Below the pieces are notes generated by a model. That model ran no database searches, had not been told where the DNA came from, and saw nothing but the letters and a program-made list of their open reading frames with translations. From assembly GCA_016934735.1 (NCBI GenBank), contig JAFGSG010000133.1:1-48001 (forward strand): DNA of 48,001 nucleotides. Reading direction: 5' to 3'. Made by a program: the position numbers and the translations under genes. The DNA comes from Spirochaetota bacterium. Lineage in GTDB: Bacteria; Spirochaetota; UBA4802; JAFGDQ01. Shown here piece after piece: positions 25,692 through 34,201 of this stretch (the stretch's first letter is position 1; every line of letters begins with the position of its first letter).

Positions 25692-26728
25692 ATATCGATA
25701 TTGACACTATTATTTTTGATGTTCTCATACCGGTCATTAAAATCATTGTGATGATTCTTTTCCCGATGATCATGGTCATGGTGATGCTATGGGTTGAGAG
25801 GAGAGGTATTGCATTTTTGCAGGAAAGACTCGGCCCGAATAGAGTAGGATTCCAGGGAATACTTCAGCCTATTGCAGATACTATAAAAATGTTATTTAAA
25901 GAAGATATTATACAGAGACAGTCCGATAAACTGATTTTTAACATTGCTCCTGTTGTTGTGCTTGCCACTTCTTTGCTGGCTTTTTGTTTTATTCCTGTGG
26001 GAATGACCATGAGCATAGGTTCGTATAATCTGACTTTCTGGGTGGCCGAGAGTCCTGTAGGGCTTTTGATTACGCTTGGAATTTCCTCTCTTTCTGTATT
26101 AGGGATAGTTTTTGCCGGATGGGCATCCAATTCAAAGTACTCTCTTTTAGGCGGACTGCGTTCCGTTGTCCAGCTTTTGAGTTATGAAATTCCCATTGGG
26201 CTTACTGTGCTGACCGTTGTTCTGGCAAGCGGTTCCATGAATTTCATTGATATTGTTAATAAACAGAACGAAATGGGAATATGGTTTGCGTTTATGATGC
26301 CTGTTTCGTGCGTTGTTTTCTGGATCGCGGCCATGGCTGAATGCAACAGGTCTCCGTTTGACATTGTGGAAGCTGATTCCGAACTGGTTGCTGGATTTCA
26401 TACAGAATATTCCGGAATCAAATTTGGCTATTTTTTCATGGCAGAATACGCACATATGGTGCTTGTTTCCTCTTTAATGGTTGTATTTTTCTTCGGAGGC
26501 GGACTGCCGATTTTCCCTAATGTTGAATTCTTATGGTTCCTGCACTATATTCCGGGATTCGTCTGGTATTTTATTAAGATTATGTTTTTTTTATATCTGT
26601 TCGTATGGATAAGAGGCACTTTCCCGCGCTATCGTTTTGACGGACTGATAAGACTCGTGTGGAAATGGCTGGTGCCTCTTTCGCTTCTCAATCTAATAGT
26701 AGTCGCAATTATCAGGATGATCGTATGA
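25688..26728 (+). CDS. nuoH: Complex I subunit H (membrane heel subunit)
   Basis: 346 residues, about eight helices. The conserved WVERRGIAFLQERLGPNRVG, acidic loop ADSELVAGFHTEYSG and C-terminal IRGTFPRYRFDGLIRLVWK are intact. This subunit links the quinone cavity to the antiporter-like arm. The start is ATG 25688, overlapping the nuoD stop as ATGA; longer upstream frames lie inside nuoD. Confidence 0.95.
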   Translation: MNIDIDTIIFDVLIPVIKIIVMILFPMIMVMVMLWVERRGIAFLQERLGPNRVGFQGILQPIADTIKMLFKEDIIQRQSDKLIFNIAPVVVLATSLLAFCFIPVGMTMSIGSYNLTFWVAESPVGLLITLGISSLSVLGIVFAGWASNSKYSLLGGLRSVVQLLSYEIPIGLTVLTVVLASGSMNFIDIVNKQNEMGIWFAFMMPVSCVVFWIAAMAECNRSPFDIVEADSELVAGFHTEYSGIKFGYFFMAEYAHMVLVSSLMVVFFFGGGLPIFPNVEFLWFLHYIPGFVWYFIKIMFFLYLFVWIRGTFPRYRFDGLIRLVWKWLVPLSLLNLIVVAIIRMIV

Positions 26729-27186
26729 TAATAAAATTTTTACGAATGTTTTTTCTTGTAGAAATGATTCAGGGTATGCTGGTTACCCTGAAATATACTT
26801 TTTCACGCAAGGCTACCATTCAATACCCTGAAGAAGTAAAGCAGCCTTCAGAACGCTTTCGCGGTATAGTGAGGCTTCATCGCGGTGAAGACGGCGGGCC
26901 CTTATGCATTGCATGTAAAATTTGCCAGCGCACATGCCCCCAGAACTGTTTTGATATTGAAGGCGCTAAAGATGAAAGCGGCAAAATGAGGCCTGTCAGG
27001 TTCGACTGGAATCTCGAGCGTTGCAGTTTCTGCGGCTTATGTGCCGAAGCCTGCCCGACAGGAGCGATTCGTAATTCGAAGGAGTTCCGTCTGTCAACTC
27101 CCGACAGGTCAAAGCTGATGTTTCATCTTTCCGAGATGTATTCCGATTATGATCTGCAAAAGCATTTCTTAGGGGAGAAGATATAA
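26725..27186 (+). CDS. nuoI: Complex I subunit I (two [4Fe-4S] clusters)
   Basis: A 153-residue ferredoxin-like subunit. Cluster motifs are CIACKICQRTCPQNC and CSFCGLCAEACPTG, both complete (N6a/N6b type). In this operon it is the outermost recognisable Fe-S subunit, since nuoE, nuoF and nuoG are absent, so it is the probable docking or entry point for electrons from ferredoxin or another donor. Start ATG 26725 overlaps the nuoH stop. Confidence 0.94.
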   Translation: MIIKFLRMFFLVEMIQGMLVTLKYTFSRKATIQYPEEVKQPSERFRGIVRLHRGEDGGPLCIACKICQRTCPQNCFDIEGAKDESGKMRPVRFDWNLERCSFCGLCAEACPTGAIRNSKEFRLSTPDRSKLMFHLSEMYSDYDLQKHFLGEKI

Positions 27187-27689
27187 TGATTCAGAGTATT
27201 ATTTTTTATATATTTGCCGCCTTATCTGTTCTGTTAGCAGTACTGGTTATTCTTCAGAAGAATGTAATGCATAGCGTTCTTTATCTTTCATTCACTATAT
27301 TGGCGATATCCGGCGTATTTTTTACTCTGCATGCAGAATTCCTCGGAGCGGTTCAGATACTTGTCTATGCGGGCGGCATTATCGTACTTTATCTCTTTGT
27401 TATTATCATAGTGAATCTTAAGGAAATAAAAGCTGAAAAAAGAAATATATTCCCGAAATTTTTTATAGTTTGTATTTCAGTTCTGTTCCTTGCTGAAATG
27501 ATCTATATATTTTTTAAAAACAGAATCAGTGTGCCGGCTAATGCCGACTTTCCGGAGTTCGAAGCGCTATTTGAAATGCTGCTGTCGAAATATCTGATAC
27601 CGTTTGAAATTGCATCGATACTTTTGCTTGCAGTGCTTATCGGTTCAATAATAATCGCAAGAAGGAAGTTATTGCATGATTCCGATTAA
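27186..27689 (+). CDS. nuoJ: Complex I subunit J
   Basis: A 167-residue membrane subunit with five predicted helices. The family signature AEFLGAVQILVYAGGIIVLYLFVIII (around residues 50-75) contains the pi-bulge helix. TAATG overlap with nuoI and a 14-bp overlap with nuoK. Confidence 0.94.
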   Translation: MIQSIIFYIFAALSVLLAVLVILQKNVMHSVLYLSFTILAISGVFFTLHAEFLGAVQILVYAGGIIVLYLFVIIIVNLKEIKAEKRNIFPKFFIVCISVLFLAEMIYIFFKNRISVPANADFPEFEALFEMLLSKYLIPFEIASILLLAVLIGSIIIARRKLLHDSD

Positions 27690-27978
27690 TCAAATTATAG
27701 CATTAGGACTCATAATTTTTGTTATCGGGCTTTTCGGTGTCCTGTTCCGTAAAAACCTGATGATAATTCTGATGGCGATTGAACTTATGCTTAACGGTGT
27801 GAACGTTATCTTTGCCGGTATAGGCTATCACATGAAATCGCCGGTCGGTTCAATATTCGCGATATTTGTAATATTGATGGCTGTGGCAGAAGCCGCTGTC
27901 GGCTTCGCACTTGCGTTGTCATACTTTAGACAAAAAAAGACGTACGATCTCGATGAGATCAGCGAATTAAAAGGTTAA
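27676..27978 (+). CDS. nuoK: Complex I subunit K
   Basis: A 100-residue, three-helix MnhC-like subunit with the usual length. Conserved membrane glutamates are present in MAIELMLNGVNV and AVAEAAVGFALA; both are part of the proton path. Confidence 0.95.
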   Translation: MIPINQIIALGLIIFVIGLFGVLFRKNLMIILMAIELMLNGVNVIFAGIGYHMKSPVGSIFAIFVILMAVAEAAVGFALALSYFRQKKTYDLDEISELKG

Positions 27979-27982
27979 AAGC

Positions 27983-29983
27983 ATGTTCTATTTAATTCCG
28001 GTTTTCCCGCTAATAGGCGTTTTGCTGAACGGACTTATAGGGATAAAATATTTTCCTAAAAAGATAATCCATTCAATCGCTGTAGCTGGCGTTGGTTTAA
28101 GTTTCATTTTTTCAGTGATTAGCTTTTTCCAGATCGTCAGTTCCGGCGATCCGTATATCATAAAGACGTTATTTACGTGGGTTCCGGCAAATCTGGTTAA
28201 TCTATCCAACAGCGGCGCTGCATCTTTTGTTATCGATTTCGCGTTTCGATTTGACCCGCTTGCTGCAGTAATGACAATGGTTGTAAGCGGAGTCGGGCTC
28301 CTGATCCATATTTATTCGATCGGTTATATGGCTCACGACGCGAGTTATGCGCGTTTCTTTACATACATGAATCTTTTCACTTTCGCAATGTTGATCTTAG
28401 TGCTCGGCGCCAATCTTGCTGTTATGTTTATCGGATGGGAAGGTGTAGGCCTTTGTTCATATTTGCTGATCGGGTTCTGGTTCAATAAGGACTCTGCTGC
28501 AGACGCAGGAAAAAAGGCTTTTATAACCAACAGAGTAGGGGACTTCGGATTTTTACTCGGTATCGGATTTTTAATATACTATTTCGGTACCATTGATGTA
28601 GCGGAGATTTCCGAGGCTGTTCAGGCAGGTGGTATAACACAGGGGACTGCAACGTTAATCGCTCTGCTTCTTTTTGTAGGCGCAACCGGAAAATCAGCCC
28701 AGATTCCGTTATACACCTGGCTTCCGGATGCTATGGAAGGCCCTACGCCGGTGTCTGCTCTTATTCATGCAGCGACAATGGTAACAGCAGGTGTATACAT
28801 GGTAGCGAGAATGAATGTGCTGTTTACGTTTTCAGGAACAGCACTAACTGTAGTAGCCCTGGTCGGTGTGATCACAGCTGTTTACGCAGCAACGATGGGT
28901 TTTGTACAGAATGACATTAAGCGCGTGCTTGCTTATTCGACAATCTCGCAGATAGGCTATATGTTTACGGGCCTTGGCGTAGGCGCTTATGCGGCAGGCA
29001 TATTTCACCTGATGACACACGCATTTTTTAAGAGCCTTCTCTTTCTTTCAGCAGGGAGCGTCATTCATGCAATGTCCGGAGAACAGGACATGAGAAAAAT
29101 GGGCGGGCTTAGAAAGCATATACCGAAAACATTCATGGTGTTCTTTATCGGCGCTCTCGCTATTGCAGGTATACCGGGACTTTCGGGCTTCTTTTCAAAG
29201 GACGAAATTTTAGCTTCTGCATATGCTTCCGGTAACTATGTGGTATGGGTGCTTGGGGTTTTGTGTGCCGGCATGACAGCCTTTTACATGTTCAGGCTTA
29301 TCTTTCTGACATTTTACGGCGAAGAGAGAATCGAACACGAAGCAAAACATCACTTGCATGAGTCGCCCAATGTAATGATACGGCCGTTGCAGGTACTCGC
29401 ACTTTTATCAATTATAGGCGGATATGTTGGCCTTCCGCATATCCTGGGCGGACATAACTGGTTTGGGCAGTTTTTAGGTCATACTGTCGGCCATCATGAA
29501 CTTGGATTATCCGCAGGAACTGAAATTTTGTTAATGGCTGTTTCAGTCGGAATAGGCCTTATCGGTATATATGCTGCTTATGTTATTTATTTAAAGAAAA
29601 AAGGCAAACCAGCTGAGAGTTTGGCAAACAGTCTGAAATCATTATACAAACTAGTTTACAATAAATACTTTATAGATGAATTCTACAACGGAGTATTTGT
29701 AGGCGGCGCCATGAAATTAGGCACGCTGCTGGGTAAATTTGATCTTGGAATAATAGACGGTATCGTAAATGGGGCAGCGTATTTAGCACGGAAAATATCG
29801 TCTGCGTCCATTGTTGTAGACAGCAACGTAGTCGATGGTGCGATAAACGGCGTAGGCGCCCTTAGCAATATATTCTCTAAGATACTTAAGAAATTTCAAA
29901 GCGGATATGTATATAACTACGCCTTATCAATTGTAATAGGAATCGTTATTTTGATTTCTTTAACGGTTATTGTATATAGTTAG
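27983..29983 (+). CDS. nuoL: Complex I subunit L (antiporter-like proton pump)
   Basis: A 666-residue, highly hydrophobic antiporter-like subunit with the long lateral helix region at its C-terminus. Conserved motifs include MFIGWEGVGLCSYLLIGFW (key Glu), AQIPLYTWLPDAMEGPTPVS, LIHAATMVTAGVYM and DIKRVLAYSTISQIGYM (key Lys and His). Length and order are normal for the family. A 66-bp gap separates it from nuoM, the only sizeable gap in the operon. Confidence 0.95.
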   Translation: MFYLIPVFPLIGVLLNGLIGIKYFPKKIIHSIAVAGVGLSFIFSVISFFQIVSSGDPYIIKTLFTWVPANLVNLSNSGAASFVIDFAFRFDPLAAVMTMVVSGVGLLIHIYSIGYMAHDASYARFFTYMNLFTFAMLILVLGANLAVMFIGWEGVGLCSYLLIGFWFNKDSAADAGKKAFITNRVGDFGFLLGIGFLIYYFGTIDVAEISEAVQAGGITQGTATLIALLLFVGATGKSAQIPLYTWLPDAMEGPTPVSALIHAATMVTAGVYMVARMNVLFTFSGTALTVVALVGVITAVYAATMGFVQNDIKRVLAYSTISQIGYMFTGLGVGAYAAGIFHLMTHAFFKSLLFLSAGSVIHAMSGEQDMRKMGGLRKHIPKTFMVFFIGALAIAGIPGLSGFFSKDEILASAYASGNYVVWVLGVLCAGMTAFYMFRLIFLTFYGEERIEHEAKHHLHESPNVMIRPLQVLALLSIIGGYVGLPHILGGHNWFGQFLGHTVGHHELGLSAGTEILLMAVSVGIGLIGIYAAYVIYLKKKGKPAESLANSLKSLYKLVYNKYFIDEFYNGVFVGGAMKLGTLLGKFDLGIIDGIVNGAAYLARKISSASIVVDSNVVDGAINGVGALSNIFSKILKKFQSGYVYNYALSIVIGIVILISLTVIVYS

Positions 29984-30049
29984 ATCTTTTTTATCTGATC
30001 AAAACTATCTTTGCTAACTTTGCTATTATTGAATATTTAAGGAGACATC

Positions 30050-31606
30050 ATGGATATTATGGGAATTCCAATATTAACTTTTATAACTTTTTTCCCATTA
30101 TTGGGAATTCTGATTCTGCTTTTGCTTCCGGGCGCAAAATCCACTGCAGTTAAATTAACAGCGAATATTATTACATTCATTGAATTTATCATTACGATCT
30201 GGCTTCTGAACAATTTTAATTCGGCCGCGGAGGGGATGCAGTTTCTGGAAAGAGCGGACTGGATTAAAACGGCAAACGTACAGTATTTGATGGGTATAGA
30301 CGGGATCTCCCTTTTACTGATCCTTCTTACTTCGCTTCTTACTTTTATCGCAACGCTCTCCTCCTGGTCGGCTATAAAAGAGAGGTTAAAAGAATATTAT
30401 ATTTTCATGCTGCTTCTCGAAGTAGGGATGGTAGGCGTATTCGTATCACTTGACCTTGTCCTTTTCTATGTGTTCTGGGAAGTTATGCTTGTGCCGATGT
30501 ACTTCCTTATCGGAGTATGGGGCGGTGAGCGGAAACTCTACGCGGCAATTAAATTTTTCCTGTATACTTTATTCGGCTCTGTAATGATGCTCATCGGTAT
30601 TCTTGTTCTGTATTTCAATTACGGCACATTCGATTTACTGAAGATGATGGAAGCAGGTTCGTATCTGCCTTACGTGCTGCAGTGCTGGGTTTTCGTTGCT
30701 TTCTTCCTTGGATTTGCGATCAAGGTACCGATGTTTCCGTTCCATACATGGCTGCCTGACGCACACGTTGAAGCGCCTACAGCAGGTTCAGTCATCCTTG
30801 CCGGAGTACTGCTCAAGATGGGTACTTACGGTTTTGTTAGATTTTCGCTTACTTTGTTTCCTGAAGCATCAAGAACGTTTTTACCATATGTAATAATACT
30901 CGCGCTTATTTCCATTGTTTACGGAGCTCTTGTATCCCTGATGCAAAAGGATATGAAAAAGCTTATAGCGTATTCTTCGGTTTCGCATATGGGGTTTGTA
31001 ATGCTTGGTTTATTTGCGTTTACGCCCATGGCAATTAAGGGTGCTGTTATACAGATGATCAATCACGGCATAAGCACAGGCGCGCTTTTCCTTATAGTAG
31101 GCATTATTTACGAAAGACGCCATACTCGTCTTATCTCCGAATTCGGCGGCCTTTCTTCGATTATGCCTAAGTATGCGGCAATATTTTTGATTATAACAAT
31201 GTCGTCAATCGGCCTTCCGGGTCTTAACGGGTTCATCGGCGAATTCATGATACTCATGGGAGTGTTTACTGTCAACTGGGTATGGGCTGCGATCGCAGCA
31301 ACGGGAATCATACTCGGTGCAGGATACATGCTGTGGATGTATCAGCGTGTAATGTTCGGTAAGGCGGAAAATCCTGCGAATCAGAATTTAAAAGACCTGA
31401 ACCTTCGTGAATTCTTTATTTTTATTCCTCTGGTTATAATGGCGTTCTGGATAGGTATTTATCCCAAGCCCTTTTTAAATATAATCGATAAGCCTGTAGA
31501 AAAAATCGTACGGATAGTCAATCCGGATTATTATACAAAGGAAGCTGTTGTATTAAAATCCGATCCTGAAGCCAACAAAACTGCAAGAAAGGCAGAGGTG
31601 CATTGA
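30050..31606 (+). CDS. nuoM: Complex I subunit M (antiporter-like proton pump)
   Basis: A 518-residue antiporter-like subunit. The conserved FYVFWEVMLVPMYFLIG (key Glu), FHTWLPDAHVEAPTAGSV, and DMKKLIAYSSVSHMGFV are visible. AAGGAG precedes the ATG with good spacing. The stop codon overlaps the nuoN start (TGATG). The C-terminal 25 residues are charged and cytosolic. Confidence 0.95.
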   Translation: MDIMGIPILTFITFFPLLGILILLLLPGAKSTAVKLTANIITFIEFIITIWLLNNFNSAAEGMQFLERADWIKTANVQYLMGIDGISLLLILLTSLLTFIATLSSWSAIKERLKEYYIFMLLLEVGMVGVFVSLDLVLFYVFWEVMLVPMYFLIGVWGGERKLYAAIKFFLYTLFGSVMMLIGILVLYFNYGTFDLLKMMEAGSYLPYVLQCWVFVAFFLGFAIKVPMFPFHTWLPDAHVEAPTAGSVILAGVLLKMGTYGFVRFSLTLFPEASRTFLPYVIILALISIVYGALVSLMQKDMKKLIAYSSVSHMGFVMLGLFAFTPMAIKGAVIQMINHGISTGALFLIVGIIYERRHTRLISEFGGLSSIMPKYAAIFLIITMSSIGLPGLNGFIGEFMILMGVFTVNWVWAAIAATGIILGAGYMLWMYQRVMFGKAENPANQNLKDLNLREFFIFIPLVIMAFWIGIYPKPFLNIIDKPVEKIVRIVNPDYYTKEAVVLKSDPEANKTARKAEVH

Positions 31607-33048
31607 TGGATTATTCTTTATACCTGGGGCAGTTAAAATATCTTATTCCTGAGGCTATTGTTCTGGTTTTTGCGCTCGCAGCCATGATAGTTCATTTATT
31701 TGCAAAAATAAACGGCAGGCGCGCCGCCGGTATCCTGTCGATAATCGGTCTTGTCGCCGCGGGGATTAGCCTGATTTATTCGCCTCTTGCTGCCGGTGAA
31801 ATATACTCCGAAACTCTTTCGGTTGATCAGTTTGCATTATATTTTAAGATTATTTTTTTGATTTCGGGTATTCTGGCCATCCTTCTTTCATTTAAATTTT
31901 TTGATGTTGAAAAATCAGAGCCAGGCGAAGCATATTATCTCATACTCCTTTCAATTGTAGGCATGATGTTCGCGGTTTCTTCAGTGGATTTTATATCATT
32001 TTATGTATCTTTCGAGCTATTCGCGATTTTATCATATATTCTTGCGGGCATATTTAAAAAAGACAAACGTTCGGCAGAAGCAGGTGTAAAGTATTTTATT
32101 CTCGGAACATTAAGCTCTGCTCTTATGGTGCTGGGAATGGCCATACTGGTCGGTGTTTCAGGCAGTACCACTTACACTGAAATAGCCGCCATGCTGGCAG
32201 ACGGCAATTCGAAGATAGAGCTTACAGGAATGCTGTTATTATTTTCCGGACTGTTCTTTAAACTGGCGCTGGCTCCGTTCCATATGTGGACGCCGGATGT
32301 TTACGAGGGAGCGCCTACACCCCTTGTCGTTTTCCTCTCAACAGCTCCCAAGGCTGCGGTCTTTGCCGTTATCATCAGGATGATATACGTGATGTTCGGC
32401 GGATTTGAGATGCAATGGCAGATAATTTTTCAGGTAATAGCTGTAATCACAATGTTCTGGGGCAATATTGCAGCTCTCACGCAAAAAAATATCAAGCGCA
32501 TGATGGCATATTCTTCAATTGCCCATGCGGGATATATTATGATGGGTCTTGCCGCTTTCGGGACAAAGGGAAACATGGCAATGATGTTCTATCTTTTTGT
32601 TTATCTGTTCATGAATGCTGCAGCATTCGGTTTAATCCTTCTGGTCCAGAAGAATAACGGATTTGGCGAATATATAGATGACATGCGAGGATTCGCCAGA
32701 AAGTCTCCCCTGATGGCTGGCGGCATAATTGTACTTTTGCTTTCATTAACAGGAATCCCACCCACTGCCGGATTTATGGGAAAGTACTTTCTATTTACAG
32801 CAGTGGTTGAGAAAGGAATGTACGTTCTTGCCGTAATAGGCGCACTGAACTCTGTAATATCACTCTTCTACTATTTCCAGATAGGCAGAGCCATGTTTAT
32901 GGAAGAGGCAGGCGTTGTTGAAATTATTAAAGACAAATCATATTATGCGCGCTCAGTCATAACTGTTTCAGTAATAGTTATTCTTGTAATAGGAATTTTA
33001 CCGGGAACTCTAACAAAATTTGCATCTTTGTCATCACTAATAAAATAA
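31606..33048 (+). CDS. nuoN: Complex I subunit N (antiporter-like proton pump)
   Basis: A 480-residue antiporter-like subunit, last gene of the operon. Motifs: SFYVSFELFAILSYILAG (key Glu), APFHMWTPDVYEGAPTPLV and NIKRMMAYSSIAHAGYI. The ATG start at 31606 overlaps the nuoM stop by one base. It is followed after 15 bp by a convergent response-regulator gene, without an obvious intrinsic terminator between them. Confidence 0.95.
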   Translation: MDYSLYLGQLKYLIPEAIVLVFALAAMIVHLFAKINGRRAAGILSIIGLVAAGISLIYSPLAAGEIYSETLSVDQFALYFKIIFLISGILAILLSFKFFDVEKSEPGEAYYLILLSIVGMMFAVSSVDFISFYVSFELFAILSYILAGIFKKDKRSAEAGVKYFILGTLSSALMVLGMAILVGVSGSTTYTEIAAMLADGNSKIELTGMLLLFSGLFFKLALAPFHMWTPDVYEGAPTPLVVFLSTAPKAAVFAVIIRMIYVMFGGFEMQWQIIFQVIAVITMFWGNIAALTQKNIKRMMAYSSIAHAGYIMMGLAAFGTKGNMAMMFYLFVYLFMNAAAFGLILLVQKNNGFGEYIDDMRGFARKSPLMAGGIIVLLLSLTGIPPTAGFMGKYFLFTAVVEKGMYVLAVIGALNSVISLFYYFQIGRAMFMEEAGVVEIIKDKSYYARSVITVSVIVILVIGILPGTLTKFASLSSLIK

Positions 33049-33063
33049 CTTTACTCGTTTTTG

Positions 33064-33447
33064 TTAACATGGCGAAGAATCAAGCAGAGTATTGATTTTT
33101 TTAACCAATAAAGGTATGTCAATCGGTTTGGATATATAATCATCAAATCCCTGCTTTATAAAATTTTTTTTATCACTATCGCTCGCAAATCCGGTAACAG
33201 CAATAACATGGACATTGTAACTTTCTTTTATTTTTTTCATGGCATCGGTCCCGTCCATTCCCGCCATCTTTACATCCATTAAAACCAGACCGATATCTTT
33301 ATGATCGTTTGCAAGCCTGATGCTTTCTTCTCCGCTTTGAGCTGTAAGGTATTTATGGCCGAATTTTTTACATACCGCAATCAATAGATCGAGATTTTCC
33401 TTTTTATCATCTACAATTAAAATATAATTTTTATTTTTTTGCTGCAT
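33064..33447 (-). CDS. Stand-alone response regulator receiver protein (CheY-like)
   Basis: A 127-residue single receiver domain without an output domain. The acidic pocket D13/D14 (IVDDKKEN), phosphoacceptor D58 (LVLMDVKM), T85 (IAVTGF) and K107 (YISKPID) are all present, so phosphorylation is likely functional. Such proteins shuttle phosphate to histidine kinases or bind a target protein. No kinase is encoded nearby. It runs convergent to nuoN; a link to the adjacent DUF1573 gene, which is divergent, is not evident. Confidence 0.9.
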   Translation of the reverse strand: MQQKNKNYILIVDDKKENLDLLIAVCKKFGHKYLTAQSGEESIRLANDHKDIGLVLMDVKMAGMDGTDAMKKIKESYNVHVIAVTGFASDSDKKNFIKQGFDDYISKPIDIPLLVKKINTLLDSSPC

Positions 33448-33565
33448 TGTTAACTCCGATTTAATTTATATATAGGCATTGTAATATTAAGTTGCATTTA
33501 TATATTAGCAGGTTTTAATGTAATTGTAAAGATTTTAAAAAATTTTCTTTAAAAATGTTTTTTAT

Positions 33566-33595
33566 TTGAAATTTATTTGTTTATCGGACTACATA
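33566..33595 (+). promoter_or_regulatory. Possible promoter of the DUF1573 lipoprotein gene
   Basis: TTGAAA (33566-33571) and TACATA (33590-33595) with an 18-bp spacer, about 30 bp before the start codon. It is a moderate match in AT-rich sequence. Confidence 0.3.
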
Positions 33596-33627
33596 AAAAA
33601 AGAAAAAAGGGGTATTGAAATTATTTT

Positions 33628-34020
33628 ATGAATTATAAAAACATTATATTATATATATTATTCGCTTTTATGTTTTTAATTATTTCGTGTTTGGGTAAAC
33701 CTCGTATTGAATTCAATGAACTCATTCATGATTTCGGTGATGTTAAACAAAATTCTGAATTAAGTCATATTTTTTTATTTAAAAATACAGGCTCCTCAAC
33801 GTTATCAATTGACAAAATTAAAGCCGGCTGAGGCTGTACAGGCGTCCTTCTTTCCCAGAAGGAGATCCCGGCAGGAGGCCAGGGACAGATCGATGTGAAA
33901 TTAATGACCGGCAGGCGGGCTACAAAATTAAAAAAATCAGTGTATGTATATACAAATGATAAAGATAATAAAATGGTCATTTTAAAAGTTGAGGCAACAG
34001 CTTCTTTGCGTAAACAATAA
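33628..34020 (+). CDS. DUF1573-type lipoprotein, probable selenoprotein (in-frame TGA = Sec68)
   Basis: The reading frame runs from ATG 33628 through an in-frame TGA (33829-33831) to TAA at 34018, giving 130 residues if the TGA is decoded. The N-terminus is a lipoprotein signal with lipobox LIISC. Before the TGA: ELIHDFGDVKQNSELSHIF and FLFKNTGSSTLSIDKIKAG. After it: GCTGVLLSQKEIPAGGQG, then TGRRATKLKKSVYVYTNDKD. This is the DUF1573 pattern, an Ig-like domain with the hallmark (S/A)-Cys-Gly-Cys-Thr after the Val/Lys strand; the TGA falls exactly on the first Cys, giving U-G-C. Homology continues in the same frame on both sides, and TGA is a normal stop elsewhere in the window. Selenocysteine is therefore the best reading; a Cys-to-stop mutation or base error is the alternative. 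A hairpin lies 13 nt after the TGA. Sec machinery is not in the window. Confidence 0.72.
33829..33863 (+). promoter_or_regulatory. TGA (Sec) codon and candidate bacterial SECIS hairpin
   Basis: TCCTTCT (33845-33851) pairs perfectly with AGAAGGA (33857-33863) around a TTCCC loop. The loop lies 21-25 nt after the TGA, in the range expected of bacterial SECIS elements. GCCGG just before the TGA could pair with CCGGC downstream to enclose it. The loop lacks the G seen in the E. coli-type element, so recognition by SelB is uncertain. Confidence 0.5.
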
Positions 34021-34201
34021 TGTCATTCAATTCATTTGTCATCATATAAATGCCTGTAATAAAAAAATATTACTGTTCGCCTGGAAATAGTTTGCTTTCT
34101 ATTATTTTATCATATAAATTATATCTGTTGTTATTATTATATTCAATCAACAGATTCTCCAGTTATTACATTCCATATCCTTGTATTCGGGAGAAATTTT
34201 T

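Noticed and set aside
33829-33831. TGA as a genome-wide reassigned codon (Trp or Gly)
   Set aside because: Many genes in the window end with TGA (nuoA, nuoD, nuoH, nuoM, btuC, the amidase), often in ATGA or TGATG overlaps, so TGA is an ordinary stop.
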